A stretch of 64,000 nt of DNA from Bog-756 sp963753905 (GTDB lineage: Bacteria > Actinomycetota > Acidimicrobiia > Acidimicrobiales > RAAP-2): contig CAVWDZ010000001.1 in assembly GCA_963753905.1 (NCBI GenBank), positions 2,914,001 through 2,978,000 of the forward strand. The letters are read 5' to 3'. Positions 50,581 through 59,666 of this stretch are shown here, in pieces. Under the pieces are notes generated by a model, which made no database searches, was not told the DNA's origin, and worked only from the letters and a program-made list of their open reading frames with translations. Within the stretch, counting starts at the first letter, position 1, and each line of letters begins with the position of its first letter. Made by a program: the position numbers and the translations under genes.

Positions 50581-51465
50581 ATGGAAGTCCATCTCGTGGA
50601 CGGCACGTACGAGCTCTTCCGCCACTTCTTCGGACAACCGCCTCGGGCCGCGGACGACGGGAGCGAGATCGGGGCTGCCCGGGGTGTGGTGCTCACGATC
50701 CTCGGGATGCTGAGCGACGGTGCCACCCACATCGGGGTGGCCACCGACCACGTCATCGAGTCGTTCCGCAACGACCTGTGGCCCGGCTACAAGACCGGGG
50801 CGGGCATCGCCCCCGAGCTGCGGGCCCAGTTCGAGGTCCTGGAGGAAGCCGTCGCCGCACTGGGTGTCGCACTCTGGCCGATGGTCGAGCTCGAGGCGGA
50901 CGATGCCCTGGCTTCAGCCGCGTCGGTGGCGGCGAGTGATCCGACGGTCGACCGGGTGGTCATCTGCACACCCGACAAGGACCTGGCGCAGTGCGTGGTC
51001 GGCAAACGGGTCGTCCAACTCGACCGCCGCAGCGGGACGATCAGCGACGAGGCCGGCGTCTGGACCAAATTCGGGGTCGCTCCGGCTTCGATCCCCGATT
51101 GGCTCGCGCTGGTCGGGGACTCGGCGGACGGGTTCCCGGGGTTGGCCGGGTGGGGTCGGCGGTCGGCATCTGTGGTCCTTGCCCACTACGGCAGCTTCGA
51201 CGCTGTACCTGACGACATCGACGCCTGGGATCCGGACGTACGGCGGGCGGTGCGAGGCGCTGCCAAGTTGGCGGAACGACTGGCGGGTGAGCGTGAGCAG
51301 GCCGAGCTGTTCCGGGTGCTGGCGACCCTCCGTGTGGATCCCACCGTGCTCCAGGGAGTGGGTTCGCTCGAGTGGCGCGGACCGGACGATCGGTTTGCCG
51401 CGGTGTGCGCCCACTTCCGGGACCCGTCGCTCGCCGAGCGCGCCGCGGACCTATGGGCGGGTTGA
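50581..51465 (+). CDS. 5'-3' exonuclease / flap-endonuclease-like protein
   Basis: 294 residues. HLVDGTYELFRHFF at the start, ELEADDALASAA with the acidic metal ligands, ICTPDKDLAQCV and GDSADGFPGLAGWGRRSA (helix-hairpin-helix region) match the FEN/PolI 5'-nuclease family without a polymerase. It would remove RNA or flaps in replication and repair. ATG 50581 has CAGACT 6 nt upstream, near the leaderless pattern. It converges with the DNA ligase gene, 8 bp between stops. Confidence 0.85.
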   Translation: MEVHLVDGTYELFRHFFGQPPRAADDGSEIGAARGVVLTILGMLSDGATHIGVATDHVIESFRNDLWPGYKTGAGIAPELRAQFEVLEEAVAALGVALWPMVELEADDALASAASVAASDPTVDRVVICTPDKDLAQCVVGKRVVQLDRRSGTISDEAGVWTKFGVAPASIPDWLALVGDSADGFPGLAGWGRRSASVVLAHYGSFDAVPDDIDAWDPDVRRAVRGAAKLAERLAGEREQAELFRVLATLRVDPTVLQGVGSLEWRGPDDRFAAVCAHFRDPSLAERAADLWAG

Positions 51466-51473
51466 CCGCCCGG

Positions 51474-52535
51474 TCACCCCTTGGTGGAGAAGACGTCGTC
51501 GAGCTCCGCCGGGACCGGGGTGTCGAGCTGCGCGTAGACACAGGAGTCCGGCTGGCGGTCCGGCCGCCACCGGACGAACGAGGTGGCGTGGCGGAACCGG
51601 TCCCCCTGGAGGTGGTCGTAGCCCACCTCGGCGACCAGCTCGGGCCGCAACGGCTCCCAACTCAGGTCCTTTCCTCCGCTCCACCGGCTCTGCCCCCCTG
51701 GAACGCGACCGACCGGCATGTCGGCAGGCTGCCACGGGTGGGATGCAAGGGCGTTGTCCCGGTACGGCTCGAGCTGCCCGACGAACTCCTCCCGTCGCGC
51801 GGCACTGAACCCCGAGGCGACACCGACGTGATGGAGGACCCCCTGCTCGTCGAAGAGCCCGAGGAGGAGTGACCCGACCACACCGCCCACCTTGTGCCAT
51901 CGGAAGCCACCCACCACGCAGTCGGCGGTGCGTTCGTGCTTCACCTTCAGCATGGCCCGTTTGTCGGGCTGGTAGCGCAGGTCGCCGGCCTTGACGACCA
52001 CGCCGTCGAGCCCGGCCCCCTCGAACCGCGAGAACCAGTCACGGGCCACGTCGGGCCGGGTGGTCACCGGCGTGAGGTGGATCGGGGGCTCGACCTTGCG
52101 AAGCGCTTTCTCGAGAGCCACGCGCCGGGCGGAGAACGGCTCGTCCAGGAGACTCGCATCACCGAGGGCGAGCAGGTCGAACGCCACGAACGACGCGGGC
52201 GTCGACTTCGAGAGGAGCTCGACCCGTGACGCGGCGGGATGGATCCGCTGCGAGAGGGCGTCGAAATCGAGACCGGACGGTCCGGCGATCACGATCTCAC
52301 CGTCGAGCACACAGCGTTCCGGCACAGCGGCCAGCAACGAGGCGACCAGCTCGGGGAAGTAGCGGGTGAGGGGCTTCTCGTTGCGGCTGCCGAGAACGAC
52401 GTCGTCACCGTCCCGAAAGACGATGCAGCGGAACCCGTCCCACTTCGGCTCGTAGAAGAGACCGTCCCCTTCCGGCAGTGTCCGGGACAGCTTGGCCAGC
52501 ATCGGCGGGACCGGGGGCACCACGGGAAGCGTCAC
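51474..52535 (-). CDS. ATP-dependent DNA ligase (LigC/LigD-ligase-like)
   Basis: 353 residues. Motif I EPKWDGFRCIVF holds the adenylated Lys; VLDGEIVI, FVAFDLLALGD, GLDGVVVKAGD and MLKVKHERTADCVV are motifs III, IIIa, IV and V. The OB-fold follows to residue 353. There is no nuclease or polymerase domain, so it resembles mycobacterial LigC or a detached LigD ligase. GTG 52535 has TAGCAT 6 nt upstream, so it can be transcribed separately from the genes before it. Confidence 0.92.
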   Translation of the reverse strand: MTLPVVPPVPPMLAKLSRTLPEGDGLFYEPKWDGFRCIVFRDGDDVVLGSRNEKPLTRYFPELVASLLAAVPERCVLDGEIVIAGPSGLDFDALSQRIHPAASRVELLSKSTPASFVAFDLLALGDASLLDEPFSARRVALEKALRKVEPPIHLTPVTTRPDVARDWFSRFEGAGLDGVVVKAGDLRYQPDKRAMLKVKHERTADCVVGGFRWHKVGGVVGSLLLGLFDEQGVLHHVGVASGFSAARREEFVGQLEPYRDNALASHPWQPADMPVGRVPGGQSRWSGGKDLSWEPLRPELVAEVGYDHLQGDRFRHATSFVRWRPDRQPDSCVYAQLDTPVPAELDDVFSTKG

Positions 52536-52541
52536 CGGCCA

Positions 52542-52547
52542 ATGCTA
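52542..52547 (-). promoter_or_regulatory. -10 box of leaderless DNA ligase transcript
   Basis: TAGCAT (minus strand) ends 6 nt before GTG 52535. Confidence 0.55.
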
Positions 52548-52578
52548 CCCGGGGTGCCAGCTGCGGCACCCGTGCTCC

Positions 52579-53592
52579 CTACGCAGCGTGGCCGGTCGTC
52601 CAGGCGAGGAATTCGTCGAGCGGCCGCGTGTTCATGATCCGGTCGAGCGGGACGCCGGCGGCGGCGGCCTGCTCGCACCCGTGGCGCTGCCATTCGAGTT
52701 GTCCCGGCGCGTGGGCATCGGTGTCCACCACCACCAGACAGCCGAGCGAGAGTGCGAGCGCGAGCAGCGGCTCGGGAGGATCGAGTCGTTCGGGCCGGGA
52801 GTTGATCTCGACAGCCGTGCCGGTCCGGGCGCATGCGGCGAAGACGGCCTCGGCGTCGAAGGTCGACTGAGGACGACCGCGTCCGACCAGGATCCTGCCC
52901 GTACAGTGACCCAGGATGTCCGTGTGCGGGCTCTCGATGGCGCGCAGCATCCGTCTGGTCATCTCGGGTGCCTCCATCCGGAGCTTCGAATGCACACTGG
53001 CCACGACGACATCGAGCTGTGCGAGCAACGCCTCGTCCTGATCGAGCGAGCCGTCTTCGAGGATGTCCACCTCGATGCCGGTCAGGATGCGGAACGGCGC
53101 GAGCTCGGAATTGAGATCGGCGACCCTCTCGAGCTGCTCGCGCAGCCGGGTCGCGTCGAGCCCGTGGGCGACGGTGAGCCGGGGACTGTGATCGGTCAGC
53201 GCCCAGTAGCGATGCCCGAGCTCCCGGGCCGCCTCGGCCATCTCGCGGATCGGACTCCCTCCGTCCGACCAGTCCGAGTGGCTGTGGCAGTCCCCTTGCA
53301 GCCGCTCGCGCACCATGGTCGCCGTTTTGCTCATCGCCGGTGGATCGACCGCTTCGAGCTTGGCCAGGTACGCCGGTGTGGATCCGCTCACAGCCTCCGT
53401 GATCACCTGGGCGCTCGTCTTTCCGATGCCGGGGATCCGCTGGAGCCGGGCAGGGGCCATCTCCGCCAGCTCGTCGACTGCGACGTCGCCGACGGCCGCG
53501 GCGGCGGTTCGGAACGCCCGCACCTTGTACGACTCCGCGCCGTCGCGCTCGAGCAGGTAGGCGATGCGCCGCAGCGCCGTCACCGGATCCAC
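52579..53592 (-). CDS. PHP-domain phosphoesterase with PolX-like HhH region
   Basis: 337 residues. Residues 1-85 resemble the helix-hairpin-helix N-terminus of family X polymerases (RIAYLLERDGAESYKVRAF, RLQRIPGIGKTSAQ). A PHP metallo-phosphoesterase domain follows: DCHSHSDWSDG, ALTDHS, GIEVDI, VASVHSK, DILGHCTGR, EINSRP and DTDAHAPGQL, with all metal ligands visible. The polymerase palm of bacterial PolX is absent. It starts 3 bp after the LigD-polymerase stop, so the two are one transcript. Role inferred: 3' end trimming or nuclease activity in end joining. Confidence 0.85.
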   Translation of the reverse strand: MDPVTALRRIAYLLERDGAESYKVRAFRTAAAAVGDVAVDELAEMAPARLQRIPGIGKTSAQVITEAVSGSTPAYLAKLEAVDPPAMSKTATMVRERLQGDCHSHSDWSDGGSPIREMAEAARELGHRYWALTDHSPRLTVAHGLDATRLREQLERVADLNSELAPFRILTGIEVDILEDGSLDQDEALLAQLDVVVASVHSKLRMEAPEMTRRMLRAIESPHTDILGHCTGRILVGRGRPQSTFDAEAVFAACARTGTAVEINSRPERLDPPEPLLALALSLGCLVVVDTDAHAPGQLEWQRHGCEQAAAAGVPLDRIMNTRPLDEFLAWTTGHAA

Positions 53593-53595
53593 GGC

Positions 53596-54606
53596 CTAGC
53601 CCTTCTTGGCGCGGCTCGGCGACACCCGGGGCGGCTCGTCGGGCTGCTTGGGGTATTCGGGTGGCCATGGTGCATCGTGCAGCCCATCGGCACGGTCCCG
53701 AGCCGACATCGCCAAGAGAGGCTCGAGCGACTGGGGTGCATCGGCGATCCCCTCCCATGGGTCGCCCCGGCGCCGGACCAGATCGGGGACCGTTCGGATG
53801 GTCAGTTCCTCCGGCTCGACGCTCTCGATCTCATCCCAGCTGAGCGGGGTCGAGACCTGGCCCCCGACCCGGGGTCGCGCGAACCATGCGCCGAAGACCG
53901 TCTTGTGCGGGGCGTTCTGATTGAAGTCGACGAAGATGCGCTCCCCCCGCTCCTCCTTCCACCACTGCGCCGTCATCAGGTCCGGGTACCGGCGCTCGAG
54001 CTCGCGTGCCAGGGCGACGGCGGCTGCACGGACCGCGAAGCTGTCCCAACGGGGCTCGAGGCGGACGTAGATGTGCATGCCCCGGTTCCCGGTCGTCTTG
54101 GGATAGCCGACGATTCGGAGCTCGTCGAGCAACGATCGCACGTGCGCAGCCGCCACCCGGATCTCGTCGAATGAGGTCCCGGGTTGGGGATCGAGGTCGA
54201 TGCGTAGCTCATCGGCATGCCCGGGGTCGTCGGCGCGGTAGGGCCACAGGTGGAGGCCGAGGCAGCCGAGGTTGACCGCCCAGAGCACGTGCGAGATGTC
54301 GGCGACCACGAGCGCGTTCGACGTCGTCCCGTTGGGCGTGCTGACAACCGTTGTCTGGAGCCACTCCGGAGCATTGGCGGGAACGCGCTTCTGGAAGAAG
54401 GACGATCCCCCCGCTCCTCCCGGGAACCGCTCGAGCAGGGCCGGCCGGCCACCGGCGGTGTTCACCAGCGCGTCGGCGATGTCGACGTAGTACGACACGA
54501 GGTCGAACTTCGTCGAGCCGAGCTCGGGGAAGTAGACCTTGTCCGGGCTCGAGATCTCAACGGTTCGACCGGACGTCTCGACGACCCGGATGTCCTTGCC
54601 GGCCAC
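53596..54606 (-). CDS. Stand-alone LigD-type polymerase (primase-polymerase)
   Basis: 336 residues. DKVYFPELGSTKFDLVSYY at the start, ELRIDLDPQPGTSF with the catalytic Asp pair, and GNRGMHIYVRLEP and FVDFNQNAPHKTVF match the archaeo-eukaryotic-primase-like polymerase domain of NHEJ LigD. Ligase and nuclease domains are absent. The start at GTG 54606 is fixed by TATCGT 6 nt upstream; the upstream frame extension is not conserved. The PHP gene follows after 3 bp, and the ATP ligase after that. Confidence 0.92.
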   Translation of the reverse strand: MAGKDIRVVETSGRTVEISSPDKVYFPELGSTKFDLVSYYVDIADALVNTAGGRPALLERFPGGAGGSSFFQKRVPANAPEWLQTTVVSTPNGTTSNALVVADISHVLWAVNLGCLGLHLWPYRADDPGHADELRIDLDPQPGTSFDEIRVAAAHVRSLLDELRIVGYPKTTGNRGMHIYVRLEPRWDSFAVRAAAVALARELERRYPDLMTAQWWKEERGERIFVDFNQNAPHKTVFGAWFARPRVGGQVSTPLSWDEIESVEPEELTIRTVPDLVRRRGDPWEGIADAPQSLEPLLAMSARDRADGLHDAPWPPEYPKQPDEPPRVSPSRAKKG

Positions 54607-54612
54607 GCGCCC

Positions 54613-54618
54613 ACGATA
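54613..54618 (-). promoter_or_regulatory. -10 box of leaderless LigD-polymerase transcript
   Basis: TATCGT (minus strand) ends 6 nt before GTG 54606. Confidence 0.6.
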
Positions 54619-54899
54619 TCGGGCGCCGCCCACCGGCCGTGTCCCACGGGGCAGCCGGCTTGCGGCATCCACCCTCGTCCACCGGACCGAGGTGCTCACC
54701 CTGAGGAACGCCGCTGGTCCTGCGACCACCCTGGGTGGAGGAAGTCCGGATCAGGGCCCGGCCGATGTGATCCACGTGCGGAGCGCCCCGGCACGCACCG
54801 GCAGCGCTGCGCACCACCTCACGGTCACCGGTCGTCGGACAGCGGCGGTGCACCGGGCGGACGGTCGACGGCCTTCCCTCGTGTGCAAAAATCTCCCGT

Positions 54900-56438
54900 G
54901 TGACCGGGCCCGTGCTTCCGAAGGCCGGACCAGCAGCCCGGGACCGGGCGCTTGCCGTGCTGCTCGGGAAGCCGTTGGAGCCCATCGTGGACCTGGTCGC
55001 CTGGTCCGCCGCTCCCGGGGAGTACGAGGTGGCCTCCTGTGACGGGCACCTGCGCTTCCACCGTCACCCGGGCGGGTCAGGGACCAGCGCCGGACCACCC
55101 TCGGGCTTCGACACCGAGACGATCAGCGGCGACAGTCCCGTCGCACGACAGGACCCCCGGCATCTCGGCAGCCTCGCCGAGGAACGATCGACGCCCCACC
55201 CGTCCCGCCGCGAGAACTCGTACCCGAACGCATACGAGCACCTGGCCCAGCTGTTCGATCATCCGTCGGCACCCGACCTGGTCGTGCTGCACTCCGCTGC
55301 CCACTTCTGGGGTGACCAGGGGGGTCACCTCGGCGAGCACGGCTCCCTCGGCATCGTGCAGGCTCGTGCACCGTTCATCGCAGCAGGCGCGGGCATCCGG
55401 TCGCTGGGGCAGATCGAGGCGAACTGCCGTCTCATCGACGTGGCACCGACGATGCTCGAGCTGCTCGGGTGTGCGGCCCCGCCCGGCGGTCCGCCGGATT
55501 CGAGGCTCATCCGGCAGGACGGCGTCGTCCTGGATGACCTCCTGACCGGTCCTGGCGAGGCGGGTCACGTCGTCGCCATGCTCCTCGACGGGACCAACCC
55601 GAACGTCCTCTACGAGATGGCCGCGACCGGCGATGCCCTGCACATCAGTCGGCTCATGGATGCCGGCACCACGTACCGCTATGGGGCGATCGCGTCACTC
55701 CCCACGGTCACGCTCGCCAACCACACGGGCATCCTGACCGGAACCCATCCCGGCCACCACGGGATCCTGCACAACGCCTGGATCGATCGGCTGACCGGCG
55801 ATCAGGTGGTGACCAATTCGCCCTCGACGTGGCCGACTGCGATGCGGTGGCTCAGTACATCGGTCGAAACGGTGCACGACGCGGTCCACCGGTCGAAGCC
55901 CGGAGCACTGTCGATCTCGATCAACGAGCCGTGCGACACCGGTGCCGACTACTCGATCTTCGACCTCATTCGCCGTGGCGAACCGATCGACCGACCTCCC
56001 CCGGCCGAATCACTCCCCGACGCGACGGAGCGGTTCGTCCGGCCGAGCAAGGACTACCGTTGGTCGTCTCTCATCGACCACACCGCGGTCGAGCAGTTCT
56101 GCGGGATCTGGAGCGGAGACTACCGCGGGCGGTCGTGGCCCTCCCCGACGTTCAGCTGGGTCAACTTCACGCTGACCGACGCAGCGTTCCACGAAGGGGG
56201 GCCCTACTCCGAGATCGCCGCCGCGTCAGTCCGTGACACCGACGCCCGGATCGGCCACGTTCTCGAAGCTGTCGAGCGAGCCGGCGCTTGGGAGGACACC
56301 GCCTTCTTCGTCGTCGCCGATCACGGCATGCAGCTGGCGGATCCGGCGGTCACCGGTGACTGGGACGCCGAGCTCGAGCGGTCGGGGGTGGCCGTGCGGG
56401 ACGAGGGCTACGGGTTCCTGTACCTCTCCGACGGGTGA
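54900..56438 (+). CDS. Alkaline phosphatase/phosphodiesterase-family protein, apparently permuted
   Basis: 512 residues. The C-terminal half (about 220-512) begins HVVAMLLDGTNPNVLYEMA, with the nucleophile region LPTVTLANHTGILTGTHPG and VADHGM near the end. The N-terminal half contains what normally follows that: HGSLGIVQARAPFIAAGAGI and RLIDVAPTMLELLG. The order of the alkaline-phosphatase-superfamily parts is therefore switched. Metal ligands (Asp, Thr, His) are present. Possible substrates: phosphodiesters or phosphonates. The GTG start has AAAAAT 7 nt upstream. Confidence 0.8.
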   Translation: MTGPVLPKAGPAARDRALAVLLGKPLEPIVDLVAWSAAPGEYEVASCDGHLRFHRHPGGSGTSAGPPSGFDTETISGDSPVARQDPRHLGSLAEERSTPHPSRRENSYPNAYEHLAQLFDHPSAPDLVVLHSAAHFWGDQGGHLGEHGSLGIVQARAPFIAAGAGIRSLGQIEANCRLIDVAPTMLELLGCAAPPGGPPDSRLIRQDGVVLDDLLTGPGEAGHVVAMLLDGTNPNVLYEMAATGDALHISRLMDAGTTYRYGAIASLPTVTLANHTGILTGTHPGHHGILHNAWIDRLTGDQVVTNSPSTWPTAMRWLSTSVETVHDAVHRSKPGALSISINEPCDTGADYSIFDLIRRGEPIDRPPPAESLPDATERFVRPSKDYRWSSLIDHTAVEQFCGIWSGDYRGRSWPSPTFSWVNFTLTDAAFHEGGPYSEIAAASVRDTDARIGHVLEAVERAGAWEDTAFFVVADHGMQLADPAVTGDWDAELERSGVAVRDEGYGFLYLSDG

Positions 56439-56476
56439 CTGACGGCAGGGCTGCCAGGCCAGGACGCAACCAGGAG

Positions 56477-56803
56477 CTACCAGGCCGCTTTGAGCTCCAT
56501 CAGCGAGTCGAGGTACTCCCGCTCCTCCGGAGTGAGATCCGAGAACTGGATGCCGACCCTCATCCCTTCGTTCTTGGACGGCCGGAAGTTGCGAACTTCC
56601 CCACGAAGCTGGACCGCGAGGATGATCTTGTGTCCGGGGAGCTCCTCCGGTTTGACCCCGAGGAGCTCCAACCCGGCTCCGGCGGACGACATGTCGACGA
56701 CTCGACAGTCCCTCCAGAGCTCGTCCGGATCATCCTCGATCATGTACTTGCCCTGCCAGTCCGTGAACTGACGGGGCAGGATCCTCCGGAGCTCGTGCAT
56801 CAC
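56477..56803 (-). CDS. PilZ-domain protein
   Basis: 108 residues. RRILPRQFTDW supplies an N-terminal Arg-rich element and CRVVDMSSAGAGLELL the D-x-S-x-x-G part of the c-di-GMP-binding PilZ motif; RVGIQFSDLTPEEREYL is the C-terminal strand and helix. It is probably a c-di-GMP receptor or an inactive PilZ adaptor. GTG 56803 (or ATG 56800) follows GGAGAGGA. It is convergent with the phosphatase gene. Confidence 0.83.
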   Translation of the reverse strand: MMHELRRILPRQFTDWQGKYMIEDDPDELWRDCRVVDMSSAGAGLELLGVKPEELPGHKIILAVQLRGEVRNFRPSKNEGMRVGIQFSDLTPEEREYLDSLMELKAAW

Positions 56804-57245
56804 GTCCTCTCCGGCGCACGGACCGCCTCTGGTATTGAGAGGCCATGAGTGGGCCTGTCGAGACGCGACGCCCGGTCACCTGGTTCAACAGTGTTCCATC
56901 GGCACGTCTGGACGCATTCTGAAGTTCCGGATCCGGAGCTCCGCGGCGCAACGCCACGTTGCGTCCGCAGATCGCGTGCCCGACCAGGCACGATCCTCGT
57001 CTACCGAGCCCGCCTCCACGGACGTCGGATGACTGCACCCGGAAAACGACGAACGGCCTGACGCGCCCCACATCCGAGGGGACGGCATCAGGCCAGTTCG
57101 GCGGGATCCCACCAACGTCCGTTCATCATGGGCCATGATCGCCACGGATGCAACATCTGTTGCGAGTGGCATCGATCCCGGGTGGACCGGCACGTGGCGA
57201 TCCTCGGCGGAGCCGGCACGCGCTGTACTTCTGCTCTGCTGCTAC
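56804..57245. other. Intergenic region, no gene seen
   Basis: About 440 bp between the PilZ start and the ABC permease stop. Open frames in this stretch show no coding bias or motif. It should hold the PilZ promoter and the ABC operon terminator; no strong hairpin was seen. Confidence 0.5.
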
Positions 57246-58460
57246 TCAGGCGTCCCTGGTCATCATCCGCCACGCGCCCAGGGCCGTCCAGACCACGAGC
57301 CAGCCGATGATCACGCAAACGGCCACGGTCCGCGATTCGGGCACCAACATCCGTACCCCGTTCGGTCCGCCGCCACCGCCCCCGAAGACCAGCGGCAGAC
57401 CACCCGGCTCGATATGGGCCATCGCGAGTCCCACAATGCCTCGCTGGGCGTTGATGATGTGCGCGATCACCTCCCGGCTGAACGCCGGCGTGAGGATCAG
57501 CTCGAGCACCACGAGGAGGATCACCGGGACCGTTCGCTGCCCCATGAGCGACGCCAGTCCGAGCCCGACGACGAACCCGATGGTCGCCTCGAGCGAGATC
57601 CAAAGGCCGGTGTCGACCATCAGCGAGATCGGGGGGACCAGGAAATGGCTCCGGTAGTCCGAATAATCCTGGTTGGCGATCGTGACCGCCACGGCCCTCG
57701 TCATCGCCGGCGTCGGCGTCGTGGACACAGCCGATCCGGGTGGGCCCTTGACGACGATGCCGGGCCCACCGCCTGGCCCACCCCCAGGGCCATTGCACGG
57801 CGTGTTTTGAAGGACATTGGCGACGTTCCCGCTGGGTGGTGGCCCGTTGTAGTTGAAGTTGCAGACGACTTCGTTCGCATGCGTGGTGGCCCAGTTGTCG
57901 AGCCCGGCACGTGACAGCCCGACTGGAACGACGACACCGTCGTAGTTGAGCTGGGTCGGGGCGGCGAAGGAGCAGACCGCGCAGACGACGGTGAAGCCGA
58001 CCGCCACGATCGGGATCACGATGGCCAACCCGGCCGGGATGCGGGCCAGATACAGGGCCAATCTGGAGCGGCCGGTGATCACCAGGTGCCGGAACATCCC
58101 CTCAGTGAGGTCGACGGATCCCGCCGTGCACCCCACGGCCGCCGCAACGATGAACCCGAAGATGTACATCACGCCGGCTACCAGCTGCGTGAAGATGTCG
58201 TAGCCACCGGCCGGACCGTAACTCTTCGGCGCGATGGCATGAGAGAGCAGCCGGACGATGAGGAAAATGGCGGGGAGGCCGACGTTGACCGCGATGAGGG
58301 CGATCATGAGCCCGCGTCGTTTGCGGAGCTCCATGAAACGGGTGGTGATCATGCCCCAGGTCGGGATCCAGGACCCACGGCGGTCGCGCGACCGACCCGC
58401 CGATGCGGGCACCGGGAGTGGAGCCGCTGACGCGGCCCCCACGTCTGTGGTCGTCGTCAC
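57246..58460 (-). CDS. ABC-2 type permease, six-TM with large external loop
   Basis: 404 residues. It begins with a 60-residue cytosolic part, then about six helices. A Gly/Pro-rich loop of about 110 residues between helices 4 and 5 (PCNGPGGGPGGGPGIVV) is probably outside the cell. TTRFMELRKRRGLMIAL and GMFRHLVITGRSRLALYLAR are typical permease elements. GTG 58460 overlaps the ATPase stop (GTGA). Exporter cargo unknown. Confidence 0.83.
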   Translation of the reverse strand: MTTTTDVGAASAAPLPVPASAGRSRDRRGSWIPTWGMITTRFMELRKRRGLMIALIAVNVGLPAIFLIVRLLSHAIAPKSYGPAGGYDIFTQLVAGVMYIFGFIVAAAVGCTAGSVDLTEGMFRHLVITGRSRLALYLARIPAGLAIVIPIVAVGFTVVCAVCSFAAPTQLNYDGVVVPVGLSRAGLDNWATTHANEVVCNFNYNGPPPSGNVANVLQNTPCNGPGGGPGGGPGIVVKGPPGSAVSTTPTPAMTRAVAVTIANQDYSDYRSHFLVPPISLMVDTGLWISLEATIGFVVGLGLASLMGQRTVPVILLVVLELILTPAFSREVIAHIINAQRGIVGLAMAHIEPGGLPLVFGGGGGGPNGVRMLVPESRTVAVCVIIGWLVVWTALGAWRMMTRDA

Positions 58461-59434
58461 GACGACTCCCCCAGCCGGCTGGTGACCTGGAGGAACCACG
58501 ACTCGAGCGACGTCTGGAGCTGCTGCAACCGGTAGACCGCGATACCGCCCTCGACCAGCACCCGGTTGACCTCGGCGATGACCGAGCGATCGGTACCTTC
58601 GGGCAGGGTGATCGCCAGCCCGACTGCTCCGATCTCCACGCGCACACCGATGGTGGTGCGATCGAGGAGCGCGCCGGCCTTCTCGGGCTCGGAGCACTCG
58701 ATCTCCAGCACCGTCGACGATCCCGCCAGGAGCTCGGAGATCGGTCCCTGCCGGATGATCTTGCCCCGGTCGACGATGGCCACCGCGTCGCAGGTTCGCT
58801 CGACCTCGTCGAGCAGGTGGGACGAGAGCACCACGGTCCGACCCTCGGCCACCAGGGAGAGGATCATGTCGCGCATGTCCTGCATACCGGCCGGGTCGAG
58901 CCCGTTCATCGGCTCGTCGAGGATCAGGAGCTCCGGGTCCCCGATCAGGCATGCGGCGACCCCGAGCCGCTGGCGCATCCCCATGGAGTACTTGGTCACC
59001 CGGTCATCGGCACGATGGAGGATGCCCACCCGTTCGAGTGCGGGACCGATCCGGTTCTTCGCCTCCGGCTCGCGTGCCGCGGCCAGGATCTGGAGGTTCT
59101 GTCTCCCGGTCAGATGGCCGTGGAACCGCGGCTCGTCGACGATGGCTCCGACCCGGGCCAGCGCCGCATCACGGTGCCGCGGCACCGCGTACCCGAGCAG
59201 GGACATCGTGCCGGCGTCCGCATGGGTCAGCCCAAGCAGCACCCGGATGAGCGTGGTCTTACCCGCCCCGTTCGGGCCGAGGTAGCCGAATGCGGATCCC
59301 CGGGGGACGCGGAGGTCGACGCCGTCGACCGCCACATTCTCCTTGAAACGCTTGGAGAGCCCGTGGGTCTCGACGGCCCATTCGCTCTCTGCAGCCTGCT
59401 GTTCGGCCCCGGTGGAGAGCGTCGTCGTGGTCAT
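58457..59434 (-). CDS. ABC transporter ATP-binding protein
   Basis: 325 residues. Walker A GPNGAGKTT, signature YSMGMRQRLG, Walker B LLILDEPMNGLDPAG and H-loop SSHLLDE. The C-terminal region ends LESWFLQVTSRL, as in BcrA-like exporters. GAGGGGG lies before ATG 59434. The start region is preceded by overlapping palindromes at 59516-59533. Confidence 0.92.
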   Translation of the reverse strand: MTTTTLSTGAEQQAAESEWAVETHGLSKRFKENVAVDGVDLRVPRGSAFGYLGPNGAGKTTLIRVLLGLTHADAGTMSLLGYAVPRHRDAALARVGAIVDEPRFHGHLTGRQNLQILAAAREPEAKNRIGPALERVGILHRADDRVTKYSMGMRQRLGVAACLIGDPELLILDEPMNGLDPAGMQDMRDMILSLVAEGRTVVLSSHLLDEVERTCDAVAIVDRGKIIRQGPISELLAGSSTVLEIECSEPEKAGALLDRTTIGVRVEIGAVGLAITLPEGTDRSVIAEVNRVLVEGGIAVYRLQQLQTSLESWFLQVTSRLGESS

Positions 59435-59515
59435 GGCACCCCCTCACCCTCCGCCGCATCAGGGAGCGAGAGCCGCTTTCCCGGAAGGGAGCCCACAACC
59501 GTGGGCGGGAATGGC

Positions 59516-59533
59516 ATACTCAGTATAATACTG
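59516..59533. promoter_or_regulatory. Overlapping palindromes upstream of the ABC operon
   Basis: ATACT-C-AGTAT (59516-59526) overlaps CAGTAT-A-ATACTG (59521-59533). It resembles the ATACT...AGTAT repeat at the other ABC locus (49322-49335). It contains TATAAT-like sequence, so it may cover the promoter. Confidence 0.5.
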
Positions 59534-59666
59534 CTATCCAGCGCCCCAGTCAAGAACCGCCCGAAGGCGATGCTACAAGCGAGTTCGCCCGGTCGGGGGT
59601 CAGGCGAATCGACTCACCAGAACCTCGGCGTCTCCAGGAGGCGTGGACGAGTCGCCTGCCTGCTGA

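Noticed and set aside
50581..54606. Complete Ku/LigD non-homologous end-joining operon
   Set aside because: Polymerase and ligase are present, but no Ku gene is found in the window, so only a partial or variant system can be claimed.
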